DNA of 64,000 nt, taken from NCBI GenBank assembly GCA_963715055.1, contig CAVQRB010000012.1, positions 14,944-78,943 of the forward strand. The letters run 5' to 3'. The notes below the pieces were generated by a model. It made no database searches, was not told the origin of the DNA, and worked only from the letters and a program-made list of their open reading frames with translations. How positions within the stretch are numbered: position 1 is the stretch's first letter; every line of letters begins with the position of its first letter. Below, piece after piece: positions 36,908 through 46,289 of this stretch. The position numbers were made by a program, and so were the translations under genes. The DNA is from CAVQRB01 sp963715055 (GTDB lineage: Bacteria; Pseudomonadota; Alphaproteobacteria; Rhodobacterales; Rhodobacteraceae).

Positions 36908-37519
36908 TTATTCTGCCGCCAAGGCCTTTTCGTGATGCACGATTTCGGTACCCAACACCGAAAGATACTCGCGGATGAAGGCCGCAAGCGCCGTCCATCC
37001 TTCGGCCGTGACGAGATTGCCGTCCCGCAAAGCGGCCTTGGGCCCGATCTTGACATAGGTGGCCTCGGTCAACGCCACTTCGGGTTCGACCGTGAAGAGC
37101 CCAGCGACCTTCTTGCCCGCAATCACTTCCGGAACGGCGATGAGGACCTGAAGCCCGTGGCAGATCGCGGCAATCGGCTTGTCGGCGCGATGAAACTCCC
37201 GGACGATCTCGCGAACCCTTGGGTAGGTGCGGATGTACTCCGGCCCCCGGCCACCCGCGATATAGACGGAGTCGTACTTCGCGGTGTCCACGCGGTCGAA
37301 ATCCACGGAGACTTCCACCGCGTGTCCCTTGTGCTCCGTCCATGTCATCACACCGGGTCCGAAATCGTGCACGCTTGTGGTAACCCGGTCACCTTTGCGG
37401 GTTTCCGGGCAGACAATGTCGACCGTGTGACCCAAAGCCTCCATCGCCTGTTGCACCACGAAGATCTCGTATTCCTCGGAATACTCTCCGATGAGCATCA
37501 GAATCTTTTTTCCAGTCAT
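36908..37519 (-). CDS. DJ-1/PfpI family protein
   Basis: 203 aa from ATG 37519 (AAAGGGA upstream); the frame extends to 37636 without support. LIGEYSEEYE near the start and the nucleophile elbow AAICHGLQ with Cys. Family members are glyoxalases, deglycases or proteases. It leads the TIM-RpiB-DhaK operon and may detoxify reactive carbonyls from ketose phosphates. Confidence 0.88.
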   Translation of the reverse strand: MTGKKILMLIGEYSEEYEIFVVQQAMEALGHTVDIVCPETRKGDRVTTSVHDFGPGVMTWTEHKGHAVEVSVDFDRVDTAKYDSVYIAGGRGPEYIRTYPRVREIVREFHRADKPIAAICHGLQVLIAVPEVIAGKKVAGLFTVEPEVALTEATYVKIGPKAALRDGNLVTAEGWTALAAFIREYLSVLGTEIVHHEKALAAE

Positions 37520-37929
37520 GATTGTCCCTTTCAACCCTTCCGCACGGCAAGCGACGCACCGCCTTTCGGACTCCAGTCTGAGCCTAGCAAAAATTTCCCG
37601 TTGCAACCAGTTTTCTGGAGGATGATCGCAGACCAATGTCTGACGTAAGACAACATCGGCCGATCCAACCAGTTCGGGTACGCCAACATCGCCCTCGTGC
37701 CGGTCAGGAACGGAGCTCCGGAGGGGTTTGGAAATCCTTGACGGGCTCAGGTTTGGTTATGGTCAGACGCCAAGCGGCCGCCCTGCCCGTCTCAACTTCA
37801 CTCCTTATGGCAACGCCCTTGCTGGCACTGCCTGCGGGCAACCTCATTCGGCGCGGTCGAGCATTCCGGACTTCAGTCTTGGGTCCCCCGACCTTCACCA
37901 GCAACGGCGCATCTCCAAAAGCCTCAAAG
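37520..37929. other. 410-base gap, no convincing gene
   Basis: Contains the promoter of the DJ-1 operon. A leftward frame continues here from the next gene's end, but it has no recognisable family and no start signal; it may be the decayed remainder of something. Confidence 0.35.
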
Positions 37930-38247
37930 TCAGGTAGGGCCGGGCAAGCCACCTTCCCAGTGCTCGCCCAAGGCAACGATACAAGAGGTTCCGTTCGCAT
38001 AGGTTTGAACAATCATCCAGCCGCCGCTGCCGCGCGTGACGCAAACTTCCAACATCGTTTCCGGATCCCGCAGCCCCATACCCTGGCGCTCGGCTCCAAG
38101 CACCTTTGTCAGCGTATGCGTCATGCGAACTGTATCATCGCAGCTGACATCGGCCATTTGTGCTGCTGAAAGCTCTGGCACAAGGAGGGCAAGGGAAAGG
38201 GTAAATGCGCAAGGAATGTTCATGATTGCAGCATAAGCTCTGGCCAT
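37930..38247 (-). CDS. Small exported protein, unknown function
   Basis: 105 aa (or 97 aa from the inner ATG at 38223). Signal peptide CAFTLSLALLVPELSAAQ, mature part ~75 residues with three Cys (SCDDT, VCVTR, SCIVAL). Secreted or periplasmic. No known family. Stands alone between the DJ-1 gene and phnC, divergent from the latter. Confidence 0.6.
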   Translation of the reverse strand: MARAYAAIMNIPCAFTLSLALLVPELSAAQMADVSCDDTVRMTHTLTKVLGAERQGMGLRDPETMLEVCVTRGSGGWMIVQTYANGTSCIVALGEHWEGGLPGPT

Positions 38248-38443
38248 TCACTTTCTAACGACTTTATGACGCACTATGGGTAACTTTTCGCATTTGCCGT
38301 AGCCGCCAATCGTTTCAGCCACTTGGCCGTGCGTTTCCGTGACTGCGTCACGTTTTCGTCGCAGATAAGCAATCGAACTGATTCAAAACCGTCATGCGAC
38401 TGTGGTCTTGGCCTTTTATCCGACCCTCAACGATGGGGGCGAA

Positions 38444-39244
38444 ATGCTGGCAATCAAAGCGCTGACCAAGCGGTTCGGAGACAAGACAGCCGTGGATGGC
38501 GCGAACATCCGCGTGGACAAGCCGACAATGATCGGGATCATCGGAAGGTCAGGTGCGGGCAAATCGACGCTTCTGCGGATGGTCAATCGGCTGAGCGATG
38601 CGACCGCGGGCACGATCATCTTCGACGGCGAAGAGATCACCGCCCTGCGCGGGGCGGCAAAACGCGACTGGCAGTCCCGCTGCGCCATGATCTTTCAGCA
38701 GTTCAATCTCGTGCCACGGATGGATGTGGTGTCCAATGACCTGCACGGAACCCTGAACAAACGATCAACGCTGGCGACGATGTTCAACCTTTTTCCGCAA
38801 TCGGATATCCACCGGGCAATCGAGATCCTTGACAGGCTCGGCATCGCCGAACAGGCACCGAAGCGCGCCGAGGCCCTCTCCGGTGGCCAGCAACAGCGCG
38901 TGGCCATTGCACGCGCCTTGATGCAGGACCCAAGGATCATTCTGGCGGACGAACCCATCGCCAGTCTCGACCCGATGAATGCTCAGGTGGTAATGCAGTC
39001 GCTGCGCACGATCCATGAAGAGGACGGGCGCATGGTGATCGCGAACCTGCATACGCTGGATACGGCGCGGCGGTATTGCGACCGCGTGATCGGGATGCGC
39101 GACGGGCGGATCGTCTTCGACGGCACGCCGGCACAACTGACCACCGGTGTCGCACGCGACATCTACGGCGCGGGCGCGGATTTCTCCGAAGCCGCGACTT
39201 CCACCGAAATCGAAACACTGGACAGGCAAACCGTTCACGCCTGA
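38444..39244 (+). CDS. phnC: Phosphonate ABC transporter ATPase PhnC
   Basis: 266 aa from ATG 38444 (GGGGGCGAA upstream). Walker A GRSGAGKST, Q-loop FQQFNLVPRMDVVSN (characteristic of PhnC), signature LSGGQQQRV, Walker B ILADEP. It would power phosphonate import, but its binding protein and permeases are deleted just downstream, so it has no partners here. Confidence 0.95.
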   Translation: MLAIKALTKRFGDKTAVDGANIRVDKPTMIGIIGRSGAGKSTLLRMVNRLSDATAGTIIFDGEEITALRGAAKRDWQSRCAMIFQQFNLVPRMDVVSNDLHGTLNKRSTLATMFNLFPQSDIHRAIEILDRLGIAEQAPKRAEALSGGQQQRVAIARALMQDPRIILADEPIASLDPMNAQVVMQSLRTIHEEDGRMVIANLHTLDTARRYCDRVIGMRDGRIVFDGTPAQLTTGVARDIYGAGADFSEAATSTEIETLDRQTVHA

Positions 39245-39296
39245 GCCAGTTTCCCTACCTGCACGAGAGCGGGGCCAATCAAGCATGGAGACATCA

Positions 39297-39488
39297 ATGA
39301 CCAAGACACTCGCACTGGCACTTGCGGCCACAACAGCGCTCAGTACGGGCGCATTCGCTTAGGAAATCAAAGAGAACCTCGATGAGGTGATCGTGGATGA
39401 CGCCGGCACGCGGATGTTCGTCTGCTCCGATACCGATTACTGCGGGGCGCGTCGATCCGCCGGCCACCGTGGAAAGGACGCGGCATGA
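39297..39488 (+). pseudogene. phnD-phnJ deletion scar
   Basis: Opens with the PhnD signal peptide (MTKTLALALAATTALSTGAF), then A, then an amber codon where PhnD has Gln (A-Q-EIKE), then EIKE. From there the same frame reads NLDEVIVDDAGTRMFVCSDT-DYC, the C-terminus of PhnJ, the C-P lyase radical-SAM subunit. The frame ends in the ATGA overlap with phnK, as an intact phnJ would. An in-frame deletion thus removed nearly all of phnD, everything between, and most of phnJ; a C-to-T nonsense change hit the rest. Confidence 0.85.
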
Positions 39489-40255
39489 CGCCTTTGCTCT
39501 CCGTTCAGGGGGTTTCGAAACGCTACGGCGCAAATATCGGCTGCACCGATGTATCCTTCGACCTCTACCCCGGCGAAGTCATGGGGATCGTGGGCGAAAG
39601 CGGCTCGGGTAAATCGACCCTGCTGAACTGCATGGCCGGGCATCTGCCGCCCGATACTGGCAAGGTGATCTTCGATACGCGCGGCGATGGGCCGCGCGAC
39701 ACGCTCACCATGTCCGAACCCGAACGCCGGATGCTGTCGCGCACCGACTGGGCTTTCGTGCACCAGCACGCGCGCGACGGTCTGCGCATGGGTGTGAGCG
39801 CCGGCGGAAACGTCGGCGAGCGATTGATGGCGGTGGGCGCGCGGCACTACGGCGACATCCGCGCCAAGGCGACCGACTGGCTGGCACGCGTGGAGATCGA
39901 TGCCAGCCGGGTGGACGACCGCCCGACGACCTTTTCCGGCGGGATGCAGCAGCGGCTGCAGATCGCACGCAACCTCGTCACCGGCCCGCGGCTTGTCTTC
40001 ATGGACGAACCGACAGGTGGTCTCGATGTCTCGGTGCAGGCGCGTCTGCTCGACCTCTTGCGCGGGCTGGTGCGGGACATGGGGCTCTCGGCCATCATCG
40101 TGACCCACGATCTCGCCGTGGTGCGTTTTCTGGCGGACCGGCTTATGGTGATGAAGTCCGGCCACGTGGTCGAAGCCGGGCTGACCGACCAGGTGCTGGA
40201 CGATCCGCAACACGCCTACAGCCAGCTTCTCGTCAGTTCTGTCTTGCAGGTATGA
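39485..40255 (+). CDS. phnK: C-P lyase subunit PhnK
   Basis: 256 aa ABC-ATPase-like subunit of the C-P lyase core complex. GESGSGKSTLLNCMAGHLPP (Walker A), VHQHARDGLRMGVSAGGNVG (a typical PhnK stretch), FSGGMQQRLQIARNL (signature), MDEPTGGLDVSVQARLLDLL. Starts inside the stop of the phnJ remnant. Intact, but its partners PhnG-J are gone. Confidence 0.95.
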   Translation: MTPLLSVQGVSKRYGANIGCTDVSFDLYPGEVMGIVGESGSGKSTLLNCMAGHLPPDTGKVIFDTRGDGPRDTLTMSEPERRMLSRTDWAFVHQHARDGLRMGVSAGGNVGERLMAVGARHYGDIRAKATDWLARVEIDASRVDDRPTTFSGGMQQRLQIARNLVTGPRLVFMDEPTGGLDVSVQARLLDLLRGLVRDMGLSAIIVTHDLAVVRFLADRLMVMKSGHVVEAGLTDQVLDDPQHAYSQLLVSSVLQV

Positions 40256-40258
40256 AGA

Positions 40259-40942
40259 ATGATTGAACTCAAGGACGTCTCCAAAACCTTCACGCTCCAC
40301 AACCAGGGCGGCGCCGTAATCGAAGTTTTGAGCGGTGTCTCGCAGCGCGTGGCACCGGGCGAATGCGTCGCCCTGACCGGATCATCGGGGGCGGGAAAGT
40401 CCACCCTGATGCGGATGATCTACGGCAACTACCTGACCCAGAAAGGTGAAATCCGCATCGGCGATATCGACCTCGTGACGGCAAGGCCCCGGGACGTGAT
40501 CGCCCTGCGGCGAGAGGTGCTGGGCTATGTCAGCCAGTTCCTGCGCGTGGTGCCGCGGGTGCCGGCCCTTGACGTCGTGGGGGAGCCCCTGCGCGCGCTC
40601 GGCGCCTCCGCGCAGCACGCCGAAGCCCGTGCCCGGGACCTGCTGCGGCAGCTTAATATTCCCCAACGGCTTTGGGCCCTGTCGCCCACCACCTTTTCCG
40701 GCGGTGAACAGCAGCGGGTGAACATCGCGCGCGGCTTTGCCCATGCCTATCCCGCGATGCTTCTGGACGAGCCAACCGCCAGCCTCGACCCCGAGAACCG
40801 CGAGGTCGTCCTGTCGCTGATCGACGAGGCAAAGGCGCGGGGAGCAGCTCTGATCGGGATCTTCCACGACGAGGCCGCCCGCGCGCGCGTCTGCGATCGC
40901 GAGATCGATGTCAGCCGCTTCACGCCGGGCCGCGCCGCATGA
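40259..40942 (+). CDS. phnL: C-P lyase subunit PhnL
   Basis: 227 aa ATPase-like protein: GSSGAGKSTLMRMIYGNYL, YVSQFLRVVPRVPALDVV, FSGGEQQRVNIARGFAHAYP and LLDEPTASLD. Three bases after phnK; its stop overlaps phnN by ATGA. Works with PhnI in transferring phosphonate to ribose-triphosphate. Confidence 0.95.
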   Translation: MIELKDVSKTFTLHNQGGAVIEVLSGVSQRVAPGECVALTGSSGAGKSTLMRMIYGNYLTQKGEIRIGDIDLVTARPRDVIALRREVLGYVSQFLRVVPRVPALDVVGEPLRALGASAQHAEARARDLLRQLNIPQRLWALSPTTFSGGEQQRVNIARGFAHAYPAMLLDEPTASLDPENREVVLSLIDEAKARGAALIGIFHDEAARARVCDREIDVSRFTPGRAA

Positions 40943-41484
40943 CGCAAGGTCGCCTCATCGCCGTGGTCGGCCCGTCGGGTGTCGGCAAGGACAGCGTGAT
41001 GGCCGGCATTCACGCCGCCTGCCCCGGCATCAACCTCGTGCGCCGTGTCATTACCCGTAAGGCGGAACCTTGCGGCGAGGATCATGAAACGGTGACGGTC
41101 GCGCGTTTCGACGAGATGGCGCGCAATGGGTCCTTCGCGGTGCATTGGCGCGCGCATGGATTGTCCTATGGCATACCCGCAGATGTGCAGGAGCACCTGA
41201 GCAGGGGCAAGGATTGCCTCGCCAATCTTTCCCGCAAGGCACTTGAGGAAGCGGCAGCGACCTTTCCGCGCCTTCTGGTCCTGAACATCACGGCAGCCCC
41301 CGATACATTGGCACGCCGCCTGGCCGGACGCGGACGGGAAACGCAGGGCCAGATCGAGAAGCGCCTCGCGCAAGCCGCCAAACCCCTGCCGGAAGGGCTG
41401 GAAATCCTCCATCTGTCAAATGACGGTTTGCTTTCAGAGACCGTGACCCGCGCCCTGACGCTGCTTCAACCGGCGAGCTTATAG
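40939..41484 (+). CDS. phnN: Ribose 1,5-bisphosphate phosphokinase PhnN
   Basis: 181 aa. P-loop VGPSGVGKDSVM, then RRVITR and FAVHWRAHGLSYGIP, the PhnN/guanylate-kinase-like signature. It turns ribose-1,5-bisphosphate, the C-P lyase product, into PRPP. 3' end overlaps the convergent DUF1045 gene by 19 bases. Confidence 0.93.
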   Translation: MTQGRLIAVVGPSGVGKDSVMAGIHAACPGINLVRRVITRKAEPCGEDHETVTVARFDEMARNGSFAVHWRAHGLSYGIPADVQEHLSRGKDCLANLSRKALEEAAATFPRLLVLNITAAPDTLARRLAGRGRETQGQIEKRLAQAAKPLPEGLEILHLSNDGLLSETVTRALTLLQPASL

Positions 41485-42137
41485 CGATGGATCAGCTCGA
41501 ACCGCCCATCCTCGCGTTCTCCGCAAAGGGCGATCTCGTCGATGGCAAACGGGCTCGGCAGGTCTGGCAGATGCCTGCGCAGGGTGTCGCACCAGTGGCC
41601 GAGTTGCTTCTTGTCCACCCGCCCCGAGAGAGTGAGATGGAACCGGAACTCCTCCAGCACGTAAGGATACCCCCATTCCGTCAGCAGCACCTCCTGCCGC
41701 GGGCTCAGACCGGCGCTGCGGCGGCGCGCCAGTTCCGTATCGGAGGCAGGCGCCCTGAAACCATCCAGATCGCGCACGCAGGCGCTCGCTATCCTTTGCA
41801 GATCGGCGGTGTCGCCCGCTGGCGTCAGGGCCAGAAAGCGGCCGATCACTGCCAGGTCGAGACGCTCGCAAGCGCCGGGCGCAAGCCGCGACGCGAGCTC
41901 CGCCGTGGACGCGTCCAACTCCGGCAGCCCATAGCCTTCGCGCAAGCGGAAGGGCGGCTTGAGCGTGCCGTGAAATCCATATTTTCGAGGTGTCATGGTT
42001 ATGTCATCTAGACCGGGAAGGTCGGGTTGGCGCGCCTCGCAGCCGCGCACGACGTCCCAGCCCAACCACGTCGCGCCGAAATCCGACAAGGAGCCTGACG
42101 GTGGCAGATAATAAATCGCAAATCGAGAGTATGCCAT
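41466..42137 (-). CDS. DUF1045 phosphonate-metabolism protein (2H phosphoesterase-like)
   Basis: 223 aa from ATG 42137; the frame extends to 42212 inside phnM. Two His-x-Thr motifs typical of 2H phosphoesterases: KYGFHGTLKPPF and FRFHLTLSG. Usually found in alphaproteobacterial phn clusters, likely opening cyclic phosphate in the pathway. Its start codon overlaps that of phnM on the other strand. Confidence 0.88.
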   Translation of the reverse strand: MAYSRFAIYYLPPSGSLSDFGATWLGWDVVRGCEARQPDLPGLDDITMTPRKYGFHGTLKPPFRLREGYGLPELDASTAELASRLAPGACERLDLAVIGRFLALTPAGDTADLQRIASACVRDLDGFRAPASDTELARRRSAGLSPRQEVLLTEWGYPYVLEEFRFHLTLSGRVDKKQLGHWCDTLRRHLPDLPSPFAIDEIALCGEREDGRFELIHRYKLAG

Positions 42138-43329
42138 GACTTCCCCTTTCGACTCCGCCTCTTTGGCAACCGCACGTGACAGGGCCGTGTCATGCGATCT
42201 TTGTTTGGCCAATGCACGACTGGTCTTGCCCGATCAGGTGATACCCGGCTCGATGACCATCGAAAAGGGCATGATCGCGGAGATAGTCGAGGGCGACCAC
42301 GTTCCGCGGGGTGCGGTCGATTGTGCGGGCGACCTCGTGATGCCGGGATTGGTGGAACTGCACACGGACAATCTCGAGCGCCATATCGAGCCACGCCCGG
42401 ACGTCGACTGGCCGCATCTGCCCGCCCTGATCGCCCATGACGCGGAACTGGCCTCCACGGGCATCACGACCGTTTTCGACGCCATGCGGGCAGGCTCGAT
42501 CCACAGCGGCAAAGGACGATACATCGACTATGCACGCAAGCTGGCGGATGAGTTGCTGGCTGCCCGCGCCGAAGGGCTCTTCCGGATCAGCCACTTCCTG
42601 CACCTGCGGGCCGAGATCTGTTCGGAGACCCTGCTGGACGAACTGGCCGCATTCGGCCAGCAGGACCGGGTCGGCATCGTCAGCCTGATGGATCACACAC
42701 CGGGCCAGCGCCAGTTCCGGGATCTTTCGGCGCTGAAAACCTATGTGTCCAGAAAACGCGGCATGAATGACGCAGAATTCATCGAGCACGTCGAAAGGCT
42801 CGTCGGCCTTCAGGACCGCTTCGGAGCGCGCCATGAAGCGGGAGCCGTCGCAGAGGCGAGGCGCCTCGGTGCGGTGCTGGCAAGCCACGATGACACCACC
42901 GCCGGGCATGTCGAGACCTCCGCGAAGAATGGCGTAGGTTTCGCGGAGTTTCCAACGACCATGGAGGCCGCCGAGGCCTGCCGCAGCCATGGCATAGCTG
43001 TCATGATGGGCGCGCCCAATCTTATCCGCGGTGGATCGCACTCCGGAAATGTTGCCGCCGAAGATCTGGCGCGCGCGGACCTTCTGGACATTCTGTCGTC
43101 GGACTATGTGCCCTCTGCGCTGCTTCTCTCCGCCTTCCGGCTTGCCGAGATCTGGGGCGACCTGCCCCGCGCCGTCGCGACCGTCACCTGCAACCCCTCA
43201 GCGGCTGCGCTGCTGAAGGATCGAGGGGCCTTGCGTGTCGGCCTGCGCGGAGATGTGTTGCGCGTCCGCTGCATCGGGCAGACCCCCCTGCTATGCGGCG
43301 TGTGGAGCCAGGGACTGCGTGCCGGTTGA
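42136..43329 (+). CDS. phnM: PhnM, RPPn triphosphohydrolase
   Basis: 397 aa amidohydrolase-fold enzyme of the C-P lyase pathway that removes pyrophosphate from alpha-D-ribose-1-methylphosphonate-5-triphosphate. GLVELHTDNLERHIEPRP holds the metal His/Asp, GITTVFDAM follows, then SHDDTTAGHVETSAKNG and the late SSDYVPSALL. Complete. Diverges from DUF1045 at a shared CATG. Confidence 0.95.
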   Translation: MTSPFDSASLATARDRAVSCDLCLANARLVLPDQVIPGSMTIEKGMIAEIVEGDHVPRGAVDCAGDLVMPGLVELHTDNLERHIEPRPDVDWPHLPALIAHDAELASTGITTVFDAMRAGSIHSGKGRYIDYARKLADELLAARAEGLFRISHFLHLRAEICSETLLDELAAFGQQDRVGIVSLMDHTPGQRQFRDLSALKTYVSRKRGMNDAEFIEHVERLVGLQDRFGARHEAGAVAEARRLGAVLASHDDTTAGHVETSAKNGVGFAEFPTTMEAAEACRSHGIAVMMGAPNLIRGGSHSGNVAAEDLARADLLDILSSDYVPSALLLSAFRLAEIWGDLPRAVATVTCNPSAAALLKDRGALRVGLRGDVLRVRCIGQTPLLCGVWSQGLRAG

Positions 43330-43425
43330 GCAAGAGGGAAGAAACAGGGTGCCTGACTAACCCTTGTCCTAAACGTAGCATCTGAGTGAGCTACTCACCA
43401 TCTCTTGGACAAGATTTGGCGTAGT

Positions 43426-44199
43426 TTAAGCTACTCTTTGCACCTGCTGATCGGGTCGCCTGTCGTTTTTTCTCAGCCCATAGACCACGGAAGGAAGCCT
43501 GCCGCCAAGGGCCGAGTGTGAGCGTTGGTAGTTGTAGAAAGTCATCCATTTCCGAATGCCTGCCTTTGCTTTCGAGCCGGTCTCCCAGGCATGCAGGTAG
43601 ACGCATTCGTATTTCAGGGTCCGCCACAGTCGCTCGATGGAGATGTTGTCGAGGAACCGGCCCTTGCCATCCATCGAGATACGCACCCCGGTCTGGCGCA
43701 ACCGGTCCGTCCAGGCGAAAGACGTGAGCTGACTGCCCTGATCGGTGTTCATGATCTCGGGCGGACCGAACTTGTGAATGGCCTCGTTCAGCGCCTCGAT
43801 GCAGAAGTTAGCCTCTAGCGTGTTCGAGATGCGCCAGGCCAAGACCTTGCGGGTGTGCCAGTCCATGATGGCGACCAGATAAAGGAATCCCTACCGTGTG
43901 GGCAGATAGGTCATGTCCGAGCACCAGACCTGTTTCGGACGATCCTCAGGCAGACCTCTCAGCAGGTAGGGATAGGACTTGTGCCCCTTCGCCGACTTGC
44001 TGGTATTGGGCTTCTGAAAGATCGGCATCCGGCGCATCAGCCGGCGGATGCGCTTCTCATTCACCAAATGCCCTTCGTTGCGCAACCCGAGGCCTTCTGA
44101 CAGCCCCGCTACGAAATCGCCCCGCCCCTCGCAAGGCAGTTCCCTTTGCAAGTCTCCGGCGTCAATCTGATTTTCTCTTACACCACCAAAGTGGCGCAC
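43426..44199 (-). pseudogene. IS3-family transposase OrfB remnant with amber codon
   Basis: Reads RRMPIFQKPNTSKSAKGHKS, YPYLLRGLPEDRPKQVWCSD, MTYLPTR, then TAG (43888-43890), then GFLYLVAIMDWHTRKVLAWR, NTDQGSQLT and IERLWRTLKYE. This is the DDE core of IS3 OrfB with the second Asp and the Glu present. The same frame runs through the TAG, so one nonsense change broke it. The first ~80 residues are truncated and no orfA precedes it. Marks the left border of the AT-richer accessory region. Confidence 0.9.
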
Positions 44200-44366
44200 A
44201 ATGAAAAATCAGGCGTTGCTGTTTCTGCTAGAGTTCAGGAACCAAGAGAATTGCCACATGAAATGTCGAAGATGCCTGTCACGAGAGTGGAGAGCGTCAC
44301 AGAAGAAAGGCTCCGCCCCGACTTCGTTCGCCAAGAAATCCGGTTATCACTCACGAAGGACAAAGA

Positions 44367-45158
44367 ATGCAGCAAATCATACCGGCATTGTGGAGCAAGT
44401 CGCTGCCACTGGTGCTGTCAGCATCGACCACGTTCCTGTGCGCCGTCTCAGCTCAAGCAGACGAAGCCTATGCAATTGCGACGCTCGACAAGATGTCCGA
44501 CTACCTTGGCGCGCAGACAGCCATTGCCTTTGACTTCCAGGCGACTTTGGACATCATAACTGAGGACGACCAGAAGTTGTCGATCGCCAGTACGGGGAGC
44601 ATCGAACTGGGGAGGCCTGACAAACTCCACGTCAAACGCAGCGGCGGATTTGCCGCGGTTGAGTTCAGTTTCGACGGACAGGTGCTGACAGCATTGAACG
44701 TAGATGAGAAAATCTATGGGCAGGTTGAGATTCCCGGGACTGTTGAAAACCTGATCGACACGTTGCGCGAGGAATATGGCTTCCCGCTTCCAGCAGCGGA
44801 TGTTCTCGTCAAGGATTTCAGTTCGCTGATGAAGCCGTTGATGACAGACGTCAAGGATCTGGGAACGGGCATCATAGACGGAACGGTCTGTGATCACTTT
44901 GCCTTTCGAACCGAAGAGGTCGACCTGCAAATCTGGATTGCAACCGGAGATGCGCCATTTCCCTGCCGGTACACCATAACCAACAAGACAATTACGGGTT
45001 GGCCAGACTACCAGTTCGATGTCAGCAACTGGCGAACCGGGCCCACCGAGATAACTGGCAGCCTTTCTCTGCCGGAAGGCGCGAGCCGTGCAGAGATTGA
45101 CGCGGTACCTAACCTGGACGAACTCGCGGGCATTTACTCATCAGAAGGAAACAAGTGA
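44367..45158 (+). CDS. DUF2092 periplasmic protein
   Basis: 263 aa with signal peptide ending near SAQA-D, ATG after GAAGGAC. Mature protein starts ATLDKMSDYLGAQTAIAFDF, and the body has FDGQVLTALNVDEKIYGQ and CDHFAFRTEEVDLQIWI, the DUF2092 pattern (LolA/LolB-like half-barrel). Probably binds a lipid or lipoprotein in the periplasm. Followed one base later by the small exported protein. Confidence 0.85.
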   Translation: MQQIIPALWSKSLPLVLSASTTFLCAVSAQADEAYAIATLDKMSDYLGAQTAIAFDFQATLDIITEDDQKLSIASTGSIELGRPDKLHVKRSGGFAAVEFSFDGQVLTALNVDEKIYGQVEIPGTVENLIDTLREEYGFPLPAADVLVKDFSSLMKPLMTDVKDLGTGIIDGTVCDHFAFRTEEVDLQIWIATGDAPFPCRYTITNKTITGWPDYQFDVSNWRTGPTEITGSLSLPEGASRAEIDAVPNLDELAGIYSSEGNK

Positions 45159-45159
45159 A

Positions 45160-45366
45160 ATGTCCAGAAGGATCATAGGCGTCATATTTGCTTTTGTTGC
45201 TGCATTCTCAACCGTTGAAATCGGTGCCTCCTACCTTGCGACCGGAAGTCTGAGCGTTGGCCAACCGGTCGAGGCCCGCGTTGGTCGTCCTTTGACCCCG
45301 GTCAGTGTGGCAGGAGTTGGACGCCGTACAGTCAGGCGGTGCGCGGTTGGCGTTTACAACTGCTGA
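45160..45366 (+). CDS. Small exported protein paired with DUF2092 (68 aa)
   Basis: ATG after AGAAGGAAAC, one base after the DUF2092 stop. Signal-like N-terminus (IIGVIFAFVAAFSTVEIGAS), then GRPLTPVSVAGVGRRTVRRC and a final GVYNC: an Arg-rich stretch between two Cys. The tight spacing argues that it is expressed with the DUF2092 protein. Function unknown. Confidence 0.65.
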   Translation: MSRRIIGVIFAFVAAFSTVEIGASYLATGSLSVGQPVEARVGRPLTPVSVAGVGRRTVRRCAVGVYNC

Positions 45367-46289
45367 AGTGTCATCCTCGCGATCGCGAGCAATCGATTGC
45401 CAGGACGGACGCAGAGGGAGCAGACCGGGAGCGGCGGCTTGGCGGACTGTTTTACTTCAAGCTCAGGATACGCCAAACGCCTTAACGCCAACCGTAAAAA
45501 CCCCGAGCCTCCGGCACGGGGTTTACGCACTGTCATGAAAGAAACGATCTGGCCCGTGTTCTCTGAAGAACCGAACCTGCGCAGTCACATGGCCCAAACA
45601 ATCACCGGACCGTTGGGGCAGCAGGTGTCGAACGGCGCGCTACAACACCGCTCGGAAGGTCGGGATTCCCGCGCCATCCGGACTCAAAAGGCTAACATGA
45701 GGCGCTCGTTCTTTGGCGTTTTCTCAATCGAAATCGCGCTCGAGAAAAAGACTGCTTGGCGACACATCCGAAGCGTTCGAGAATTTCATCATCAAACCTT
45801 CTCCGGGACCTAAACTGATTTCGACCTTGATCGTTCAGTACCATCGCCTCAAGAAGCACAGAGCCGATTTGCAGTTCGGGGGCTGCAAACAAATGAAAAA
45901 TTCTGGACCTCCGAAAAGGTCATGTTGATGAACGATCCAATACCTCGCTTCGAACGCCACGCGCCGTACACGGAGTTAAGCTGTGCGAATGTACCTGTTG
46001 TGCTTTCGCGAGAAATCATCTCAATTCAAGGCAGCTTGGTGGAGACCCCAGATGTTGGCAGCAGTACGGACTGGAAAACTGACACGGTCGCTGGAACGCT
46101 TTCTGCCTGTGCGATCCTCCGGTCAAGGACAAGGTCGAATGCGCGGCGTCCATTCCAGATGAGATTTCGGGCCGTCTGGATAGAGCCAGGGTACAGGTGG
46201 CGCACAGTAAGGACGCAAGGCGCCGTTCTTTCCTTGGCCAAGGCCGACAAGAGACGGCGAGAACCTGCGTCACGGCAGACGGTTAGAGA
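45367..46289. other. 923-base gap without a recognisable gene
   Basis: Follows the 68-aa gene. Several short frames, none with a known family or good start signal. Contains one clear hairpin (45498-45524). Likely decayed DNA in the accessory region. Confidence 0.4.
45498..45524 (-). terminator. Rho-independent terminator hairpin
   Basis: AAACCCCG / CGGGGTTT stem with an 11-base loop. On the minus strand it is followed by a run of Ts, the better orientation. On the plus strand it lies 130 bases after the 68-aa gene and could also act there. Confidence 0.55.

Noticed and set aside
37704..38012. Leftward 102-codon frame in the DJ-1/phnC gap
   Set aside because: Overlaps the small exported protein in another frame, with no start signal or known family.
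38343..38361. Possible Pho box upstream of phnC (CGTC repeats 11 bases apart)
   Set aside because: Match to the CTGTCAT-type repeats is too weak to call without a motif scan.
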